Assembly: GCA_900539465.1 (NCBI GenBank)
Contig: UQCF01000003.1
Coordinates: 93,951 to 157,950 of the forward strand
DNA length: 64,000 bases
From: an uncultured Ruminococcus sp.
GTDB lineage: Bacteria; Bacillota; Clostridia; Oscillospirales; Acutalibacteraceae
Direction: 5' to 3'
A program made the position numbers and the translations under genes. Shown here piece by piece: positions 8,006 through 15,976 of the stretch. The notes beneath the pieces are model-generated. The model was not told where the DNA came from. It made no database searches and saw only the letters and a program-made list of their open reading frames with translations. Each line of letters begins with the position of its first letter. Positions within the stretch are counted from its first letter, which is position 1.

Positions 8006-9169
8006 TTATCTGCTTTTTGAAAAGACGGCTAAAACTCTGCGATAAACCGACGAAAAAGTCAGTTTTTCTACATAATGAGGCGCGGTCAAAGAATATGTAC
8101 CTATGGTCTCGCCGTCAAGGCTCACATCAACATTGCCGAGCACCTGACCCGACTCAACGGGTGCTTCCACGCTGACGGAAAGCTTTATATCCTGCTTTAT
8201 ATCCTTTTCTCTGCCTTTCGGTATAAGCACGTTCGCCGCAGCCGGAATCTGCGGAGTTAAGAAGCGTTCTTCTCCCATTGTGACGGCAACATCGGTTATG
8301 AGCGACGGTTCTATTTTCGGCGTTACCGAAACCCAGTTCGCAAAGCCGTAATTAAGCATGGCTTTTGCGCTTTCAAATCTGTCTGTGCTGTTGTCACTGC
8401 CGAGAACAACGGCAATTAAAGAGGTATTGTCTCTTGTTGCCGTGGCGCACACACAGCAGCCCGCCTTTGCCGTCGTGCCTGTTTTAAGCCCCGTGCAGCC
8501 CGAATAAAACCTGACAAGCTTATTTGTGTTGACAAGCTCCGTTGCGCCGTTTCTCAAAGAATCCATCCATATTGTTGTATATTTTTTTACAAATTCATGA
8601 CCCATAAGCGCCCGTGCCATGAGTGCAATGTCATAGGCGGTGGTCAAATGATTTTCTGCCGTGTCGTCAAGTCCCGTGCAGTTTTCAAAATGTGTGTTTT
8701 TCATGCCGAGCTGCGCCGCGCGCTCGTTCATCATATTTATAAAGCCGTCTTCACTGCCTGCGACGTGCTCTGCGAGCGCTGTGCACGCGTCGTTTGCACT
8801 GTAGACGGACATTGCTTTAAAAAGCTCGTCAACGGTCATGGTCTCGCCCTCTTTAAGCCATATCTGCGAGCCGCCCTTTGCCGCCGCTTCTTTGCTTGCC
8901 GCGACCTCATCGGAAAAAGATATTTTGCCGTCGTCTATCGCCTCTGCGACAAGCAGCATTGTCATTATTTTTGTAACCGACGCGGGGTAAAGCTTTTGAT
9001 CCGAATTTTTTTCGTACAGCACCTTACCCGTACCCTGCTCCATAAGCACTGCCGCCTTTGCTTTGACAGCGGGCGATGCGCCTTTTGCCTCGTTTGCCGC
9101 AAACGCGTTAAGCGCAAAAACATTCAAAAGAACCGCAAAACATAATATAACGCTGAAAAGTTTTTTCAT
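8006..9169 (-). CDS. D-alanyl-D-alanine carboxypeptidase (peptidase S11)
   Basis: A secreted penicillin-binding carboxypeptidase that trims the terminal D-Ala from peptidoglycan stem peptides. Numbering from the upstream GTG at 9172, a signal peptide ends at about AFAAN (residue 27); the catalytic triad motifs are SVTK (Ser65, Lys68), SAN (125-127) and KTG (230-232). A C-terminal beta domain and an amphipathic tail (YRRVLAVFSKSR), typical of membrane-anchored DacF/DacA enzymes, follow. The ATG at 9169 is preferred to the overlapping GTG. Its paralog class (DacA, DacF or DacB) cannot be settled from sequence alone, so no symbol is given. Confidence 0.93.
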   Translation of the reverse strand: MKKLFSVILCFAVLLNVFALNAFAANEAKGASPAVKAKAAVLMEQGTGKVLYEKNSDQKLYPASVTKIMTMLLVAEAIDDGKISFSDEVAASKEAAAKGGSQIWLKEGETMTVDELFKAMSVYSANDACTALAEHVAGSEDGFINMMNERAAQLGMKNTHFENCTGLDDTAENHLTTAYDIALMARALMGHEFVKKYTTIWMDSLRNGATELVNTNKLVRFYSGCTGLKTGTTAKAGCCVCATATRDNTSLIAVVLGSDNSTDRFESAKAMLNYGFANWVSVTPKIEPSLITDVAVTMGEERFLTPQIPAAANVLIPKGREKDIKQDIKLSVSVEAPVESGQVLGNVDVSLDGETIGTYSLTAPHYVEKLTFSSVYRRVLAVFSKSR

Positions 9170-9186
9170 CACACAGCACCTCCGCT

Positions 9187-9214
9187 ACAATAGTTATGCA
9201 AAAAGATGTTGCAA
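9187..9214 (-). promoter_or_regulatory. Likely promoter of the carboxypeptidase gene
   Basis: Minus strand: TTGCAA (9209-9214), 16-base spacer, TATTGT (9187-9192). It is divergent from and adjacent to the mtaB promoter. Confidence 0.55.
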
Positions 9215-9231
9215 TAACACATCGGCAACGG

Positions 9232-9260
9232 TTGAAATTTTGCGAAGTATATAATATAAT
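9232..9260 (+). promoter_or_regulatory. Sigma-A promoter of mtaB
   Basis: TTGAAA (9232-9237), a 17-base spacer and TATAAT (9255-9260), 30 bases before the mtaB start. Confidence 0.75.
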
Positions 9261-9289
9261 TGTTTAAATTGTTTTAGGCAGGTACTGTA

Positions 9290-10570
9290 ATGAAAATAGC
9301 ATTTTATACCTTGGGCTGCAAGGTAAATCAATATGAATCAAACTGGATGGGCGACCTTGCAAAAAGAAACGGGTTTATTCTTGTCTGCGCAAACGAGGAT
9401 GCGGACGTCTATGTTATAAACTCCTGCACCGTCACTTCGGAGAGCGACCGCAAAACGCGCCAGGCCGTCCGCCGCTTTAAGCGCAACCACCCCGACAGCA
9501 TAGTTGTGCTCACAGGCTGTATGCCGCAGGCTTTCCCCGAAGACGCAAAAGCGCTCGAAGAAGCGGACATTGTAATAGGCAACAAAAGCAACTCGCAGAT
9601 TATAGAATATATAAAAAGATACCTCGACGGCTGCGGACGTATAGTTGACATTGACCCTCATAAATCCAAAGAAAAGTTTGACAGCTGCAAAATCTCGGGA
9701 TTTGAGGGCAGAACGAGAGCATATGTTAAAATAGAAGACGGCTGCGACCGCTTTTGCTCATACTGCATAATTCCTTATTCGCGCGGCAGAGTGCGTTCAA
9801 AGCCCCTTGCCGAGCTTAAAGATGAATTAAAAGAGCTTAAAGAACACGGATTTTCTGAGGTGGTGCTTGTCGGTATTAACCTCTCGGCATACGGCAAAGA
9901 CACGGGCGAGAGATTTTGCGACGCGGTGAGGCTCGCCTGTGACACAGGCTTTAAGAGAGTGCGTCTCGGCTCGCTTGAACCCGACCACATAACGGACGAG
10001 GTTATAAAAGAGCTTTCCGCACTGCCGCAGCTTTGCCCGCAGTTTCACATTTCGCTCCAGAGCGGCTGTGACAAAACGCTGAAAAATATGAACCGCCACT
10101 ACAACGCCGAAGAATATTTTGAGCTTTGCGAAAAGCTTCGCAAAAACTTTAAGGACGCGGCTGTTACAACGGATATTATGGTCGGCTTCCCCGGTGAAAC
10201 GGACGAAGACCATGAAGAGTCGATGGCATTTGCCGAAAAAGTGGGTTTTGAAAAGGTGCACGTCTTCCCCTACTCACCGAGAGAGGGCACAAAAGCCGCC
10301 GCCCTGCCGCAGATAGAAAAGAATATAAAAGAAAAAAGGGCGCACGAGATGACGGAGCGCACCGAAAAAATACGCCGCAAGTATTTTGAGAGCTTAAAGG
10401 GCAAAACTCTGAGCGTGCTGTTTGAGACAAGGCATGCAGACGGCTGCACCGAGGGTTACACTGAAAATTATACCCCGGTTAAGGTCAAGGGCGATATCCA
10501 CTGCGGTGAAATAAAAGACGTTTTGATAACAGGCATAAGCGGCGATTTTTGCATGGGTGAAATAAAATAA
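9290..10570 (+). CDS. mtaB: tRNA (t6A37) methylthiotransferase MtaB
   Basis: MtaB is a radical SAM enzyme that adds a methylthio group to t6A37 of ANN-decoding tRNAs, giving ms2t6A. The 426-residue protein has the UPF0004 domain with three cluster cysteines (Cys10, Cys46, Cys77), the radical SAM triad CDRFCSYC (Cys152, 156, 159) and a C-terminal TRAM-like region. The start MKIAFYTLGCKVNQYES is the MtaB/YqeV form rather than MiaB or RimO. It is a single-gene unit with its own promoter and a strong terminator. Confidence 0.95.
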   Translation: MKIAFYTLGCKVNQYESNWMGDLAKRNGFILVCANEDADVYVINSCTVTSESDRKTRQAVRRFKRNHPDSIVVLTGCMPQAFPEDAKALEEADIVIGNKSNSQIIEYIKRYLDGCGRIVDIDPHKSKEKFDSCKISGFEGRTRAYVKIEDGCDRFCSYCIIPYSRGRVRSKPLAELKDELKELKEHGFSEVVLVGINLSAYGKDTGERFCDAVRLACDTGFKRVRLGSLEPDHITDEVIKELSALPQLCPQFHISLQSGCDKTLKNMNRHYNAEEYFELCEKLRKNFKDAAVTTDIMVGFPGETDEDHEESMAFAEKVGFEKVHVFPYSPREGTKAAALPQIEKNIKEKRAHEMTERTEKIRRKYFESLKGKTLSVLFETRHADGCTEGYTENYTPVKVKGDIHCGEIKDVLITGISGDFCMGEIK

Positions 10571-10571
10571 A

Positions 10572-10613
10572 AAGATGAGCTGTTCCGAAAAAACGGAGCG
10601 GCTCATCTTTTGT
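10572..10613 (+). terminator. Rho-independent terminator of mtaB
   Basis: A GC-containing stem (AAGATGAGC... / ...GCTCATCTT, with an inner CCG/CGG extension) starts directly after the stop codon and ends in TTTTG. Confidence 0.85.
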
Positions 10614-10616
10614 TCT

Positions 10617-10646
10617 GTCATAAACCCGTCCGCACCTGCATAGCAT
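10617..10646 (+). promoter_or_regulatory. Candidate sigma-E (mother-cell) promoter of spoIVA
   Basis: GTCATAAA (10617-10624), a 14-base spacer and CATAGCAT (10639-10646) match the SigE consensus GTCATATT-N14-CATACAAT at 6/8 and 6/8 with ideal spacing. No sigma-A promoter is evident here. In Bacillus, spoIVA is SigE-dependent. Confidence 0.55.
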
Positions 10647-10682
10647 TATACAAAGTAAATGAGTGAACATGGAGGAATGTTT

Positions 10683-12161
10683 ATGACAGGCACAAACATT
10701 TACAGCGATATTGCAACGCGCACGGGCGGCGATATTTATATCGGCGTTGTCGGCCCTGTACGCACAGGCAAATCAACATTTATAAAACAGTTTATGGATA
10801 CGCTCGTTATCCCCAACATAGCCGAAGCTTCTAAAAAGGACAGGGCTACCGACGAACTGCCGCAGTCTGCCTCCGGCAGAACGATAATGACGACCGAGCC
10901 GAAATTTATACCCGAAGAAGCCGTCGAAATAAGCCTCCCCGGCAACGCGGCATTCAGAGTCAGAATGATAGACTGCGTGGGCTATATAGTGCCAAGCTCC
11001 CTCGGCTACATTGAGGGCGACCACCCGAGAATGGTTAAAACGCCGTGGTTTGACAAAGAAATTCCGTTTAACATGGCGGCGGAAATAGGCACTCAAAAGG
11101 TTATCAGCGAACATTCCACCATAGGTCTTGTTGTTACAACAGACGGCACTATAAGCGACATTCCGCGAAGCGAATATGAGGATGCCGAAGCGCGTGTGAT
11201 AAACGAACTTAAAGAAATAAACAAACCCTTTGTTGTGCTTTTAAACAGCGTTGCGCCCGAGTCGCCGCAGACGGCACAGCTCGCGGCAGAGCTTTGCCAA
11301 AAATATGACGTTCCCGTAAAGCCCGTCAACTGCATGGAGCTTACGCAGGAGGCGATAAAAGACATTATTTCGGGTGTTTTGTTTGAATTCCCCGTGAAAG
11401 AAGTCAAGGTTGACCTGCCCGGCTGGCTGATGTCACTGCCGTGTGAGCACTGGCTCAGAAAAGACATAGGTGAAAAGATAAAATCTCTTTCGGCAGATTT
11501 AAAGAAAGTAAGAGATATAAACACTTTCGCCGCCGCCCTTTCGGATTGTGAGCATATAGAGAGCGCAAAAGCGGAGTCAATAGACCTTTCTAACGGCTCA
11601 TCTGTGATAAAGGCATGCGTCTGCGGAGAGCTGTTTTACAAAATTTTATCCGAAAAAACAGGGCTTGAGATTGAAAACGACGAGCAGCTGTTAGAGAGCA
11701 TAGGCGAGCTTTCAAGAATCAAAAAATCATATGAACGCCTCAAGGACGCAATAGACGAGGTTGAGGCAACGGGCTACGGAATTGTTATGCCGACGATAGA
11801 CGAACTCAGCCTCGAAGAACCCGAGATAATGCGCCAGGGCGGACGTTACGGAGTAAGGCTCAAGGCGAGCGCACCGTCAATTCACATGATGAAAGCAAAT
11901 ATAACCACAGAAGTCGCGCCGATTGTAGGCTCGGAATCGCAATCGGAAGAACTCGTGATGTATTTGCTCAAAGAGTTTGAAGAAAACCCGGCAAAGATAT
12001 GGGAATCAAACATATTCGGTAAAAGCCTGCACGAGCTTGTGAACGAGGGACTGCACAACAAGCTCTACCGTATGCCCGGCAACGCGCGGATGAAGTTGCA
12101 GGAAACCCTCGAAAAAGTTATTAACGAGGGCTGCAGCGGACTAATTTGCATAATAATATAA
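10683..12161 (+). CDS. spoIVA: Stage IV sporulation protein A (spore coat morphogenetic ATPase)
   Basis: SpoIVA polymerises on the outer forespore membrane using ATP and forms the base on which the spore coat assembles. The 492-residue protein is the same length as the Bacillus protein. It begins with the conserved NIYSDIATRTGGDIYIG, has Walker A GPVRTGKS at about 24-31, and ends in the family's hydrophobic tail (CSGLICIII). The start is ATG 10683, spaced 7 bases from GGAGG; upstream in-frame ATGs at 10659 and 10677 lack proper spacing. This gene is strong evidence that the organism belongs to an endospore-forming lineage. It is a single-gene unit. Confidence 0.97.
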   Translation: MTGTNIYSDIATRTGGDIYIGVVGPVRTGKSTFIKQFMDTLVIPNIAEASKKDRATDELPQSASGRTIMTTEPKFIPEEAVEISLPGNAAFRVRMIDCVGYIVPSSLGYIEGDHPRMVKTPWFDKEIPFNMAAEIGTQKVISEHSTIGLVVTTDGTISDIPRSEYEDAEARVINELKEINKPFVVLLNSVAPESPQTAQLAAELCQKYDVPVKPVNCMELTQEAIKDIISGVLFEFPVKEVKVDLPGWLMSLPCEHWLRKDIGEKIKSLSADLKKVRDINTFAAALSDCEHIESAKAESIDLSNGSSVIKACVCGELFYKILSEKTGLEIENDEQLLESIGELSRIKKSYERLKDAIDEVEATGYGIVMPTIDELSLEEPEIMRQGGRYGVRLKASAPSIHMMKANITTEVAPIVGSESQSEELVMYLLKEFEENPAKIWESNIFGKSLHELVNEGLHNKLYRMPGNARMKLQETLEKVINEGCSGLICIII

Positions 12162-12164
12162 GCG

Positions 12165-12209
12165 AACACGGCTGTTCCGAAAAGCACTCGAAACAGCCGT
12201 GTTTTAATT
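12165..12209 (+). terminator. Terminator of spoIVA
   Basis: A long stem (ACACGGCTGTT / AACAGCCGTGT with further pairing) is followed by TTTTAATTTT. It faces the minus-strand gene ending at 12233 and could work both ways. Confidence 0.8.
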
Positions 12210-12232
12210 TTGAACGCTATTGGCAGCCACGC

Positions 12233-12742
12233 TTAAAACGAATGGTAATAGTAGTAAATACACGGTTCATCCTTGGCAAGAGCAAATAAATAGCTTGCAT
12301 CGATATAATTATCAAATTGCTTCTGAAAACTGCCCGACACAAGATATTTTTCCTTCCTCATAAAATCCCAATAAGCCTCGCTCAACTCTTTTTTTGGATT
12401 TTTGCTGCCTATAACCGCAGTAGGAACGCCGCTGCTCTCGTGCCAGCTGTAATTTCCAAGCAAAGAATCATAATACTCCTGCGACACCGTAATTTTGCCG
12501 GAGGAATGTGTTTCAAGTGCTCCGCCCATAAAAATTACGTCCGCCTCCCAGCGGCAATCGCAGGATTCAATAGGCATATCTTCAAAATAAGGTATAAGAT
12601 ACTGTATCTCTTCAACATCGGTTATGTGGTGCGGAAGCTGCTGATATATGTCATTCGCGACAAAAAACAATACAGCCAAAAGTATCAATCCAAGGGGGAT
12701 ACCAAAAACAATACATAAAATTTTTATAACTTTCTTTTTCAT
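12233..12742 (-). CDS. Hypothetical membrane-anchored protein
   Basis: The 169-residue protein is not recognised. It has an N-terminal basic patch (MKKKVIK) and one strong hydrophobic segment (about residues 6-29), followed by a polar extracytoplasmic domain with a C-terminal YYYYHSF tail. The start is ATG 12742, which has a well-placed GGAG; the longer frame adds 12 residues without a better site. It follows the frameshifted gene at 12779 and probably shares its promoter (13567-13595). It is the last of five small envelope genes on this strand. Confidence 0.65.
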   Translation of the reverse strand: MKKKVIKILCIVFGIPLGLILLAVLFFVANDIYQQLPHHITDVEEIQYLIPYFEDMPIESCDCRWEADVIFMGGALETHSSGKITVSQEYYDSLLGNYSWHESSGVPTAVIGSKNPKKELSEAYWDFMRKEKYLVSGSFQKQFDNYIDASYLFALAKDEPCIYYYYHSF

Positions 12743-12778
12743 ATCCGGTCTCCAATTTAACAAAAATTCAATCAGCAA

Positions 12779-13533
12779 TTAATGTATAGCTTTAAACCCC
12801 GCACTTTTCAAATAGGAAGTTTCATCAAATGAATTTTGAGTTGTATACACCGAAAGATAAAACGGCATATCCTCGCTTTTAAACCGGACTTTGAAATAGA
12901 ACTTGTCGTTTATCTCTTCTCTCTCGGTTAATTCCGCACAAAATTCATCTGTACTGCCTTTTTCATTTATTTCATCAACAAATTTTGAAATAGTATTTTC
13001 ATCGGTAATCTCTAAAATCGGCGGCGAAGCTTCTTCATATTCTTTGATGTCTTTTACTGCATCATCAAAGTAGTTGTCCTTGTCTTCAAAATTTGTCATA
13101 ATAACCTGCCGGGCTTTTGCAACGGTGATTTTTTCAATATTTTCTGCTTTAAATTCAGGGAAAGTTAAGCCGTCTCTCATATAACAAAAATTGCCGGGGA
13201 AGCCGATTTTTGAAATAAATCCGTTGTACTGCACCAAAACTCCCCTGTCGTCCAGATAATATTTTTTGCCGAAAATGCGTTCAAAAACAGAGCTGAATTT
13301 TTTAACATACACATTTTCAAAATTTTTTGAGTCCGAATCAAAGCGGTAACGATAGTCGTTATAATTCATGTAATCTATATCGCTGAACTCATTAAAATAT
13401 AATCTACACCGCAGTATTCATAGCCGTTATCGGTTGCAGTTAATATTTTATCTTTGGGATTTTTGATTATCGGAACGAACAATATTGTCGCAACTGCCGC
13501 AACAGACAGCAAAATAACTGCTAACTTTTTCAT
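12779..13533 (-). pseudogene. Frameshifted exported protein of unknown function
   Basis: Two adjacent reading frames look like one gene. The first (13375-13533, 52 codons) starts with a good GGAGG site and a signal-like segment (MKKLAVILLSVAAVATILF). It then stops at TAG. The second frame continues with YFNEFSDIDYMNYNDYRYRF and runs to 12779 (196 residues from its internal ATG at 13369). Adding one T to the TTTT run (AAAA on plus, 13394-13397) joins them into about 250 residues. No canonical slippery heptamer is present, so a real mutation or an assembly error is more likely than programmed frameshifting. The product is not recognised. Confidence 0.7.
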
Positions 13534-13566
13534 TTTTAGCCCTCCCATATTTCTCTTTACGCTCTC

Positions 13567-13595
13567 ACAATATCACATATAATTTTGCAAGTCAA
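13567..13595 (-). promoter_or_regulatory. Likely promoter of the 13533-12233 gene pair
   Basis: Minus strand: TTGACT (13590-13595), 17-base spacer, TATTGT (13567-13572). Confidence 0.6.
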
Positions 13596-13600
13596 TATTT

Positions 13601-14206
13601 TTAATTGTTCTGCGAAGTTGTGAGGACTTTACCGACAGGTTTAAGACGTAAAGTTTCTCCGCCGTCTATAAAAATACAGAATTCTTTATCTTTAATGCTG
13701 TGCTTGTACCTTGCGCTGAAAATCATTTCGCCGCTTTCGTCATAAAAAGCACAGCGTCTTTTAACGTAGCGTTCCAAATAGCCGTCAATAATTTTATTTT
13801 CATACCGCAATTTGTATTTGCCGTCTCTGAAATCGGCGGAAAGAACGGAAGCTTCATCTTTCCATTTGCCGTCAAAACCGATATACAGCCAAACCGTTTC
13901 AACACAAAGCGATATAATCACTATGCTGAATAATGCGACATAAATTTCAACACAAATCATAATCGGGAGTTTGATAAGAAAAGATATGCCCAGCATAAGA
14001 ATATTTGCAATTTGCCAAAACACGCAGTGAACGGCAACCGCCTTTTTGCTGAAGCTCAAAAACAGCAAAATCTGCAAAGCTTTGTTTACACCTGCAAATT
14101 TAAGGCTTGTCTGTATTCGTTCATCGTGTGCTGTGCCGACTATGAACCTTGCCGCTATCGCAAGCGAATAGAAAATCAGAAAGCAAATCATATAATACTT
14201 TGTCAA
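13601..14206 (-). CDS. Hypothetical multi-pass membrane protein
   Basis: The 201-residue protein is not recognised. The N-terminal two thirds hold about three to four hydrophobic segments (residues about 3-20, 43-55, 62-80 and 84-110). A polar C-terminal domain (about 115-201) contains repeated basic/aromatic strands, possibly beta-rich. The likely start is TTG 14206, with AGAGG 8 bases before it; no ATG fits as well. It is 14 bases downstream of the 14898-14221 gene and is probably co-transcribed with it. Confidence 0.65.
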   Translation of the reverse strand: MTKYYMICFLIFYSLAIAARFIVGTAHDERIQTSLKFAGVNKALQILLFLSFSKKAVAVHCVFWQIANILMLGISFLIKLPIMICVEIYVALFSIVIISLCVETVWLYIGFDGKWKDEASVLSADFRDGKYKLRYENKIIDGYLERYVKRRCAFYDESGEMIFSARYKHSIKDKEFCIFIDGGETLRLKPVGKVLTTSQNN

Positions 14207-14220
14207 TTTATTAACCTCTT

Positions 14221-14898
14221 TTATTTAATAAATGTTGTAATGTCGCAGTAGTCATATGATTCAGGTTGACCGTAGCTTCTGAATCCGAAAGTATTTGAAT
14301 CGGTTTTAATTACCTCGCCGAGTAATTTGGGAAAAGGAATATCTTCAACACACACTGCTAAACAGTATTTCCGCTCAGGCTTTTCATCGCTTGATATTCC
14401 GTTGCTCGGGTTTGCTCCGCCGCAATACTTTGCTATCGTATTAAAAGCGGACTTATCTAAAGAATAAACCGCATTACCCTTATCGTCAATAATTTCGGCA
14501 GATAATATTTTTTCGGCTGACACAGGGGCATTATAGTCGATGCCTTTTTTGCAATACATCTCGTAATTTGTGCCTATCTTCGGTTTAATAAAGATAAAAT
14601 AATCGTTACTTTCACAAACCAGTGCATCAACATTTTCTGCTTCTTCATCGGTTACGGAGCTTAGTGTTTCGTCCTTGTTAAACATCTGTTTAATGTCATT
14701 TTTTTCGACTAAATACGCGCCGCAACCGTCTACCGATTTTGCTCTTATATATACATTGTTCCGATAATATACTTCATCCGGGCACGGCGGCTCGCAAAAC
14801 CATGTGTACGCCAAAAACGTTCCTACGCAAATCACCGCAAGAATTAAAACTGCGGCAATAATTTTAAAGGCTTTTCTTAATGCTTTTTTCTTTTTCAT
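14221..14898 (-). CDS. Hypothetical membrane-anchored protein
   Basis: This is a 225-residue protein of unknown family with a lysine-rich N-terminus, one transmembrane segment (about residues 13-34) and an extracytoplasmic domain with several cysteines (for example FCEPPCPDEVYY). The ATG at 14898 follows GAGGTG at good spacing; the in-frame GTG three codons upstream overlaps that site. It lies 15 bases downstream of the gene ending at 14914, in the same transcription unit. Confidence 0.65.
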   Translation of the reverse strand: MKKKKALRKAFKIIAAVLILAVICVGTFLAYTWFCEPPCPDEVYYRNNVYIRAKSVDGCGAYLVEKNDIKQMFNKDETLSSVTDEEAENVDALVCESNDYFIFIKPKIGTNYEMYCKKGIDYNAPVSAEKILSAEIIDDKGNAVYSLDKSAFNTIAKYCGGANPSNGISSDEKPERKYCLAVCVEDIPFPKLLGEVIKTDSNTFGFRSYGQPESYDYCDITTFIK

Positions 14899-14913
14899 AT
14901 CCGTCACCTCATA

Positions 14914-15771
14914 TTATTTCATCTTGCATTTTCTTCCCGTTTTTACATCAAAGAAATATACAACATCTTCGTCACCAAGGTCATAGCTGCTGTTATATAA
15001 TTTTAAATAAACCGCCATGATTCTTTTGTTCTCATCGACAAAGTCTATATCCGCTATATTGCTGAATTTAATATTCGACTTTTGAGCCGTGACGAACGGC
15101 AATTTTTTTATTTTCTTCGTTTCAAGGTCTATGCGGTATAACTTTTCTTTATCGCAATCTCTGACAAACAAACAATTATCTTCTATCATTAAAGCTTCAA
15201 TTACATTATCGCTTTCATATATAATTTTTTCTTCATATCCGCGGCGTGAAGCAATTTTGTATTTTTCACCCGATTGCAAAGTATAATAAATCACTCCGCC
15301 GTCAACAACAAAGCCGTAACTTGTAATATCGCCTAATTTATAATTTTCCGCGGTCAACTCGCATGATAATAAATTTGTATCGGCTTTATAAATTACATTT
15401 GTTTCATCAATTCCATAAAATAACGACACTATAAAATAAATCTCACCGTCGGTTATATAGGCACTGTTTATCCTTATTCTATCGGCGTCGCCTTGTATTT
15501 TTTCACAGTTTAATTCACGCAATATTTTGTTATCGCTTGCTTTTATAATTTTTGGCTTTTCGCTGTCTCTAAAATAATAGCCGCTTTCGCCGTCGGAGCA
15601 AAGATATTGTGATGCCTCGCCGACAGTTAAATTTTTAAAATTCAGACTTTTTATTGCGGCGCTTTTGGCTTCTTCCGATACCTTTAACGGAGTGAACCAA
15701 TATACTCCCAAAGCCAAAAGCGCGATTACAAGCAAAAATGACATTGCAATCAAAACTCTCTTTTTTGTCAT
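14914..15771 (-). CDS. Hypothetical exported protein, possible beta-propeller
   Basis: This 285-residue protein has a short basic start (MTKKR), a hydrophobic anchor (about 6-27) and a large exported domain. The domain carries short repeating strand patterns of the type 'GEIYFIV', 'GVIYYTL' and 'NCLFVRD', each followed by a basic-residue readout phrase ('KLYRIDLETKKIKKL'). Such repeats resemble DUF5050/propeller-like surface proteins, but the repeat number is too uncertain for a firm family. It is the first gene after a consensus promoter (15842-15870). Confidence 0.65.
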   Translation of the reverse strand: MTKKRVLIAMSFLLVIALLALGVYWFTPLKVSEEAKSAAIKSLNFKNLTVGEASQYLCSDGESGYYFRDSEKPKIIKASDNKILRELNCEKIQGDADRIRINSAYITDGEIYFIVSLFYGIDETNVIYKADTNLLSCELTAENYKLGDITSYGFVVDGGVIYYTLQSGEKYKIASRRGYEEKIIYESDNVIEALMIEDNCLFVRDCDKEKLYRIDLETKKIKKLPFVTAQKSNIKFSNIADIDFVDENKRIMAVYLKLYNSSYDLGDEDVVYFFDVKTGRKCKMK

Positions 15772-15841
15772 AACAACCGATTTATCCTTTCAAGAAATCC
15801 CTTATATATAATTGTTTTAATTGTAAATGATAAGCAAATAT

Positions 15842-15870
15842 ATTATATGTTTTATGAAATTTTTTGTCAA
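15842..15870 (-). promoter_or_regulatory. Sigma-A promoter of the 15771-13601 envelope genes
   Basis: Minus strand: TTGACA (15865-15870), 17-base spacer, TATAAT (15842-15847). This is a perfect consensus, so the cluster is expected to be well expressed unless repressed. Confidence 0.8.
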
Positions 15871-15880
15871 TATTTGTCGT

Positions 15881-15909
15881 TTGAATGTTGAAATGTAATA
15901 TTGTACAAT
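15881..15909 (+). promoter_or_regulatory. Likely promoter of murE
   Basis: TTGAAT (15881-15886), 17-base spacer, TACAAT (15904-15909). It is back-to-back with the divergent promoter at 15842-15870. Confidence 0.6.
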
Positions 15910-15976
15910 CCCCGGTACATAAAATTAACCCAGAAGAGAAATCGGCTCGGTTTGTTTTATTTGAGGGGGTATAAAT

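Noticed and set aside
13375..13400. Programmed -1 frameshift joining the two exported-protein frames
   Set aside because: A -1 slip would restore the frame, but there is no canonical X-XXY-YYZ slippery heptamer or obvious stimulatory structure; a point deletion is simpler.
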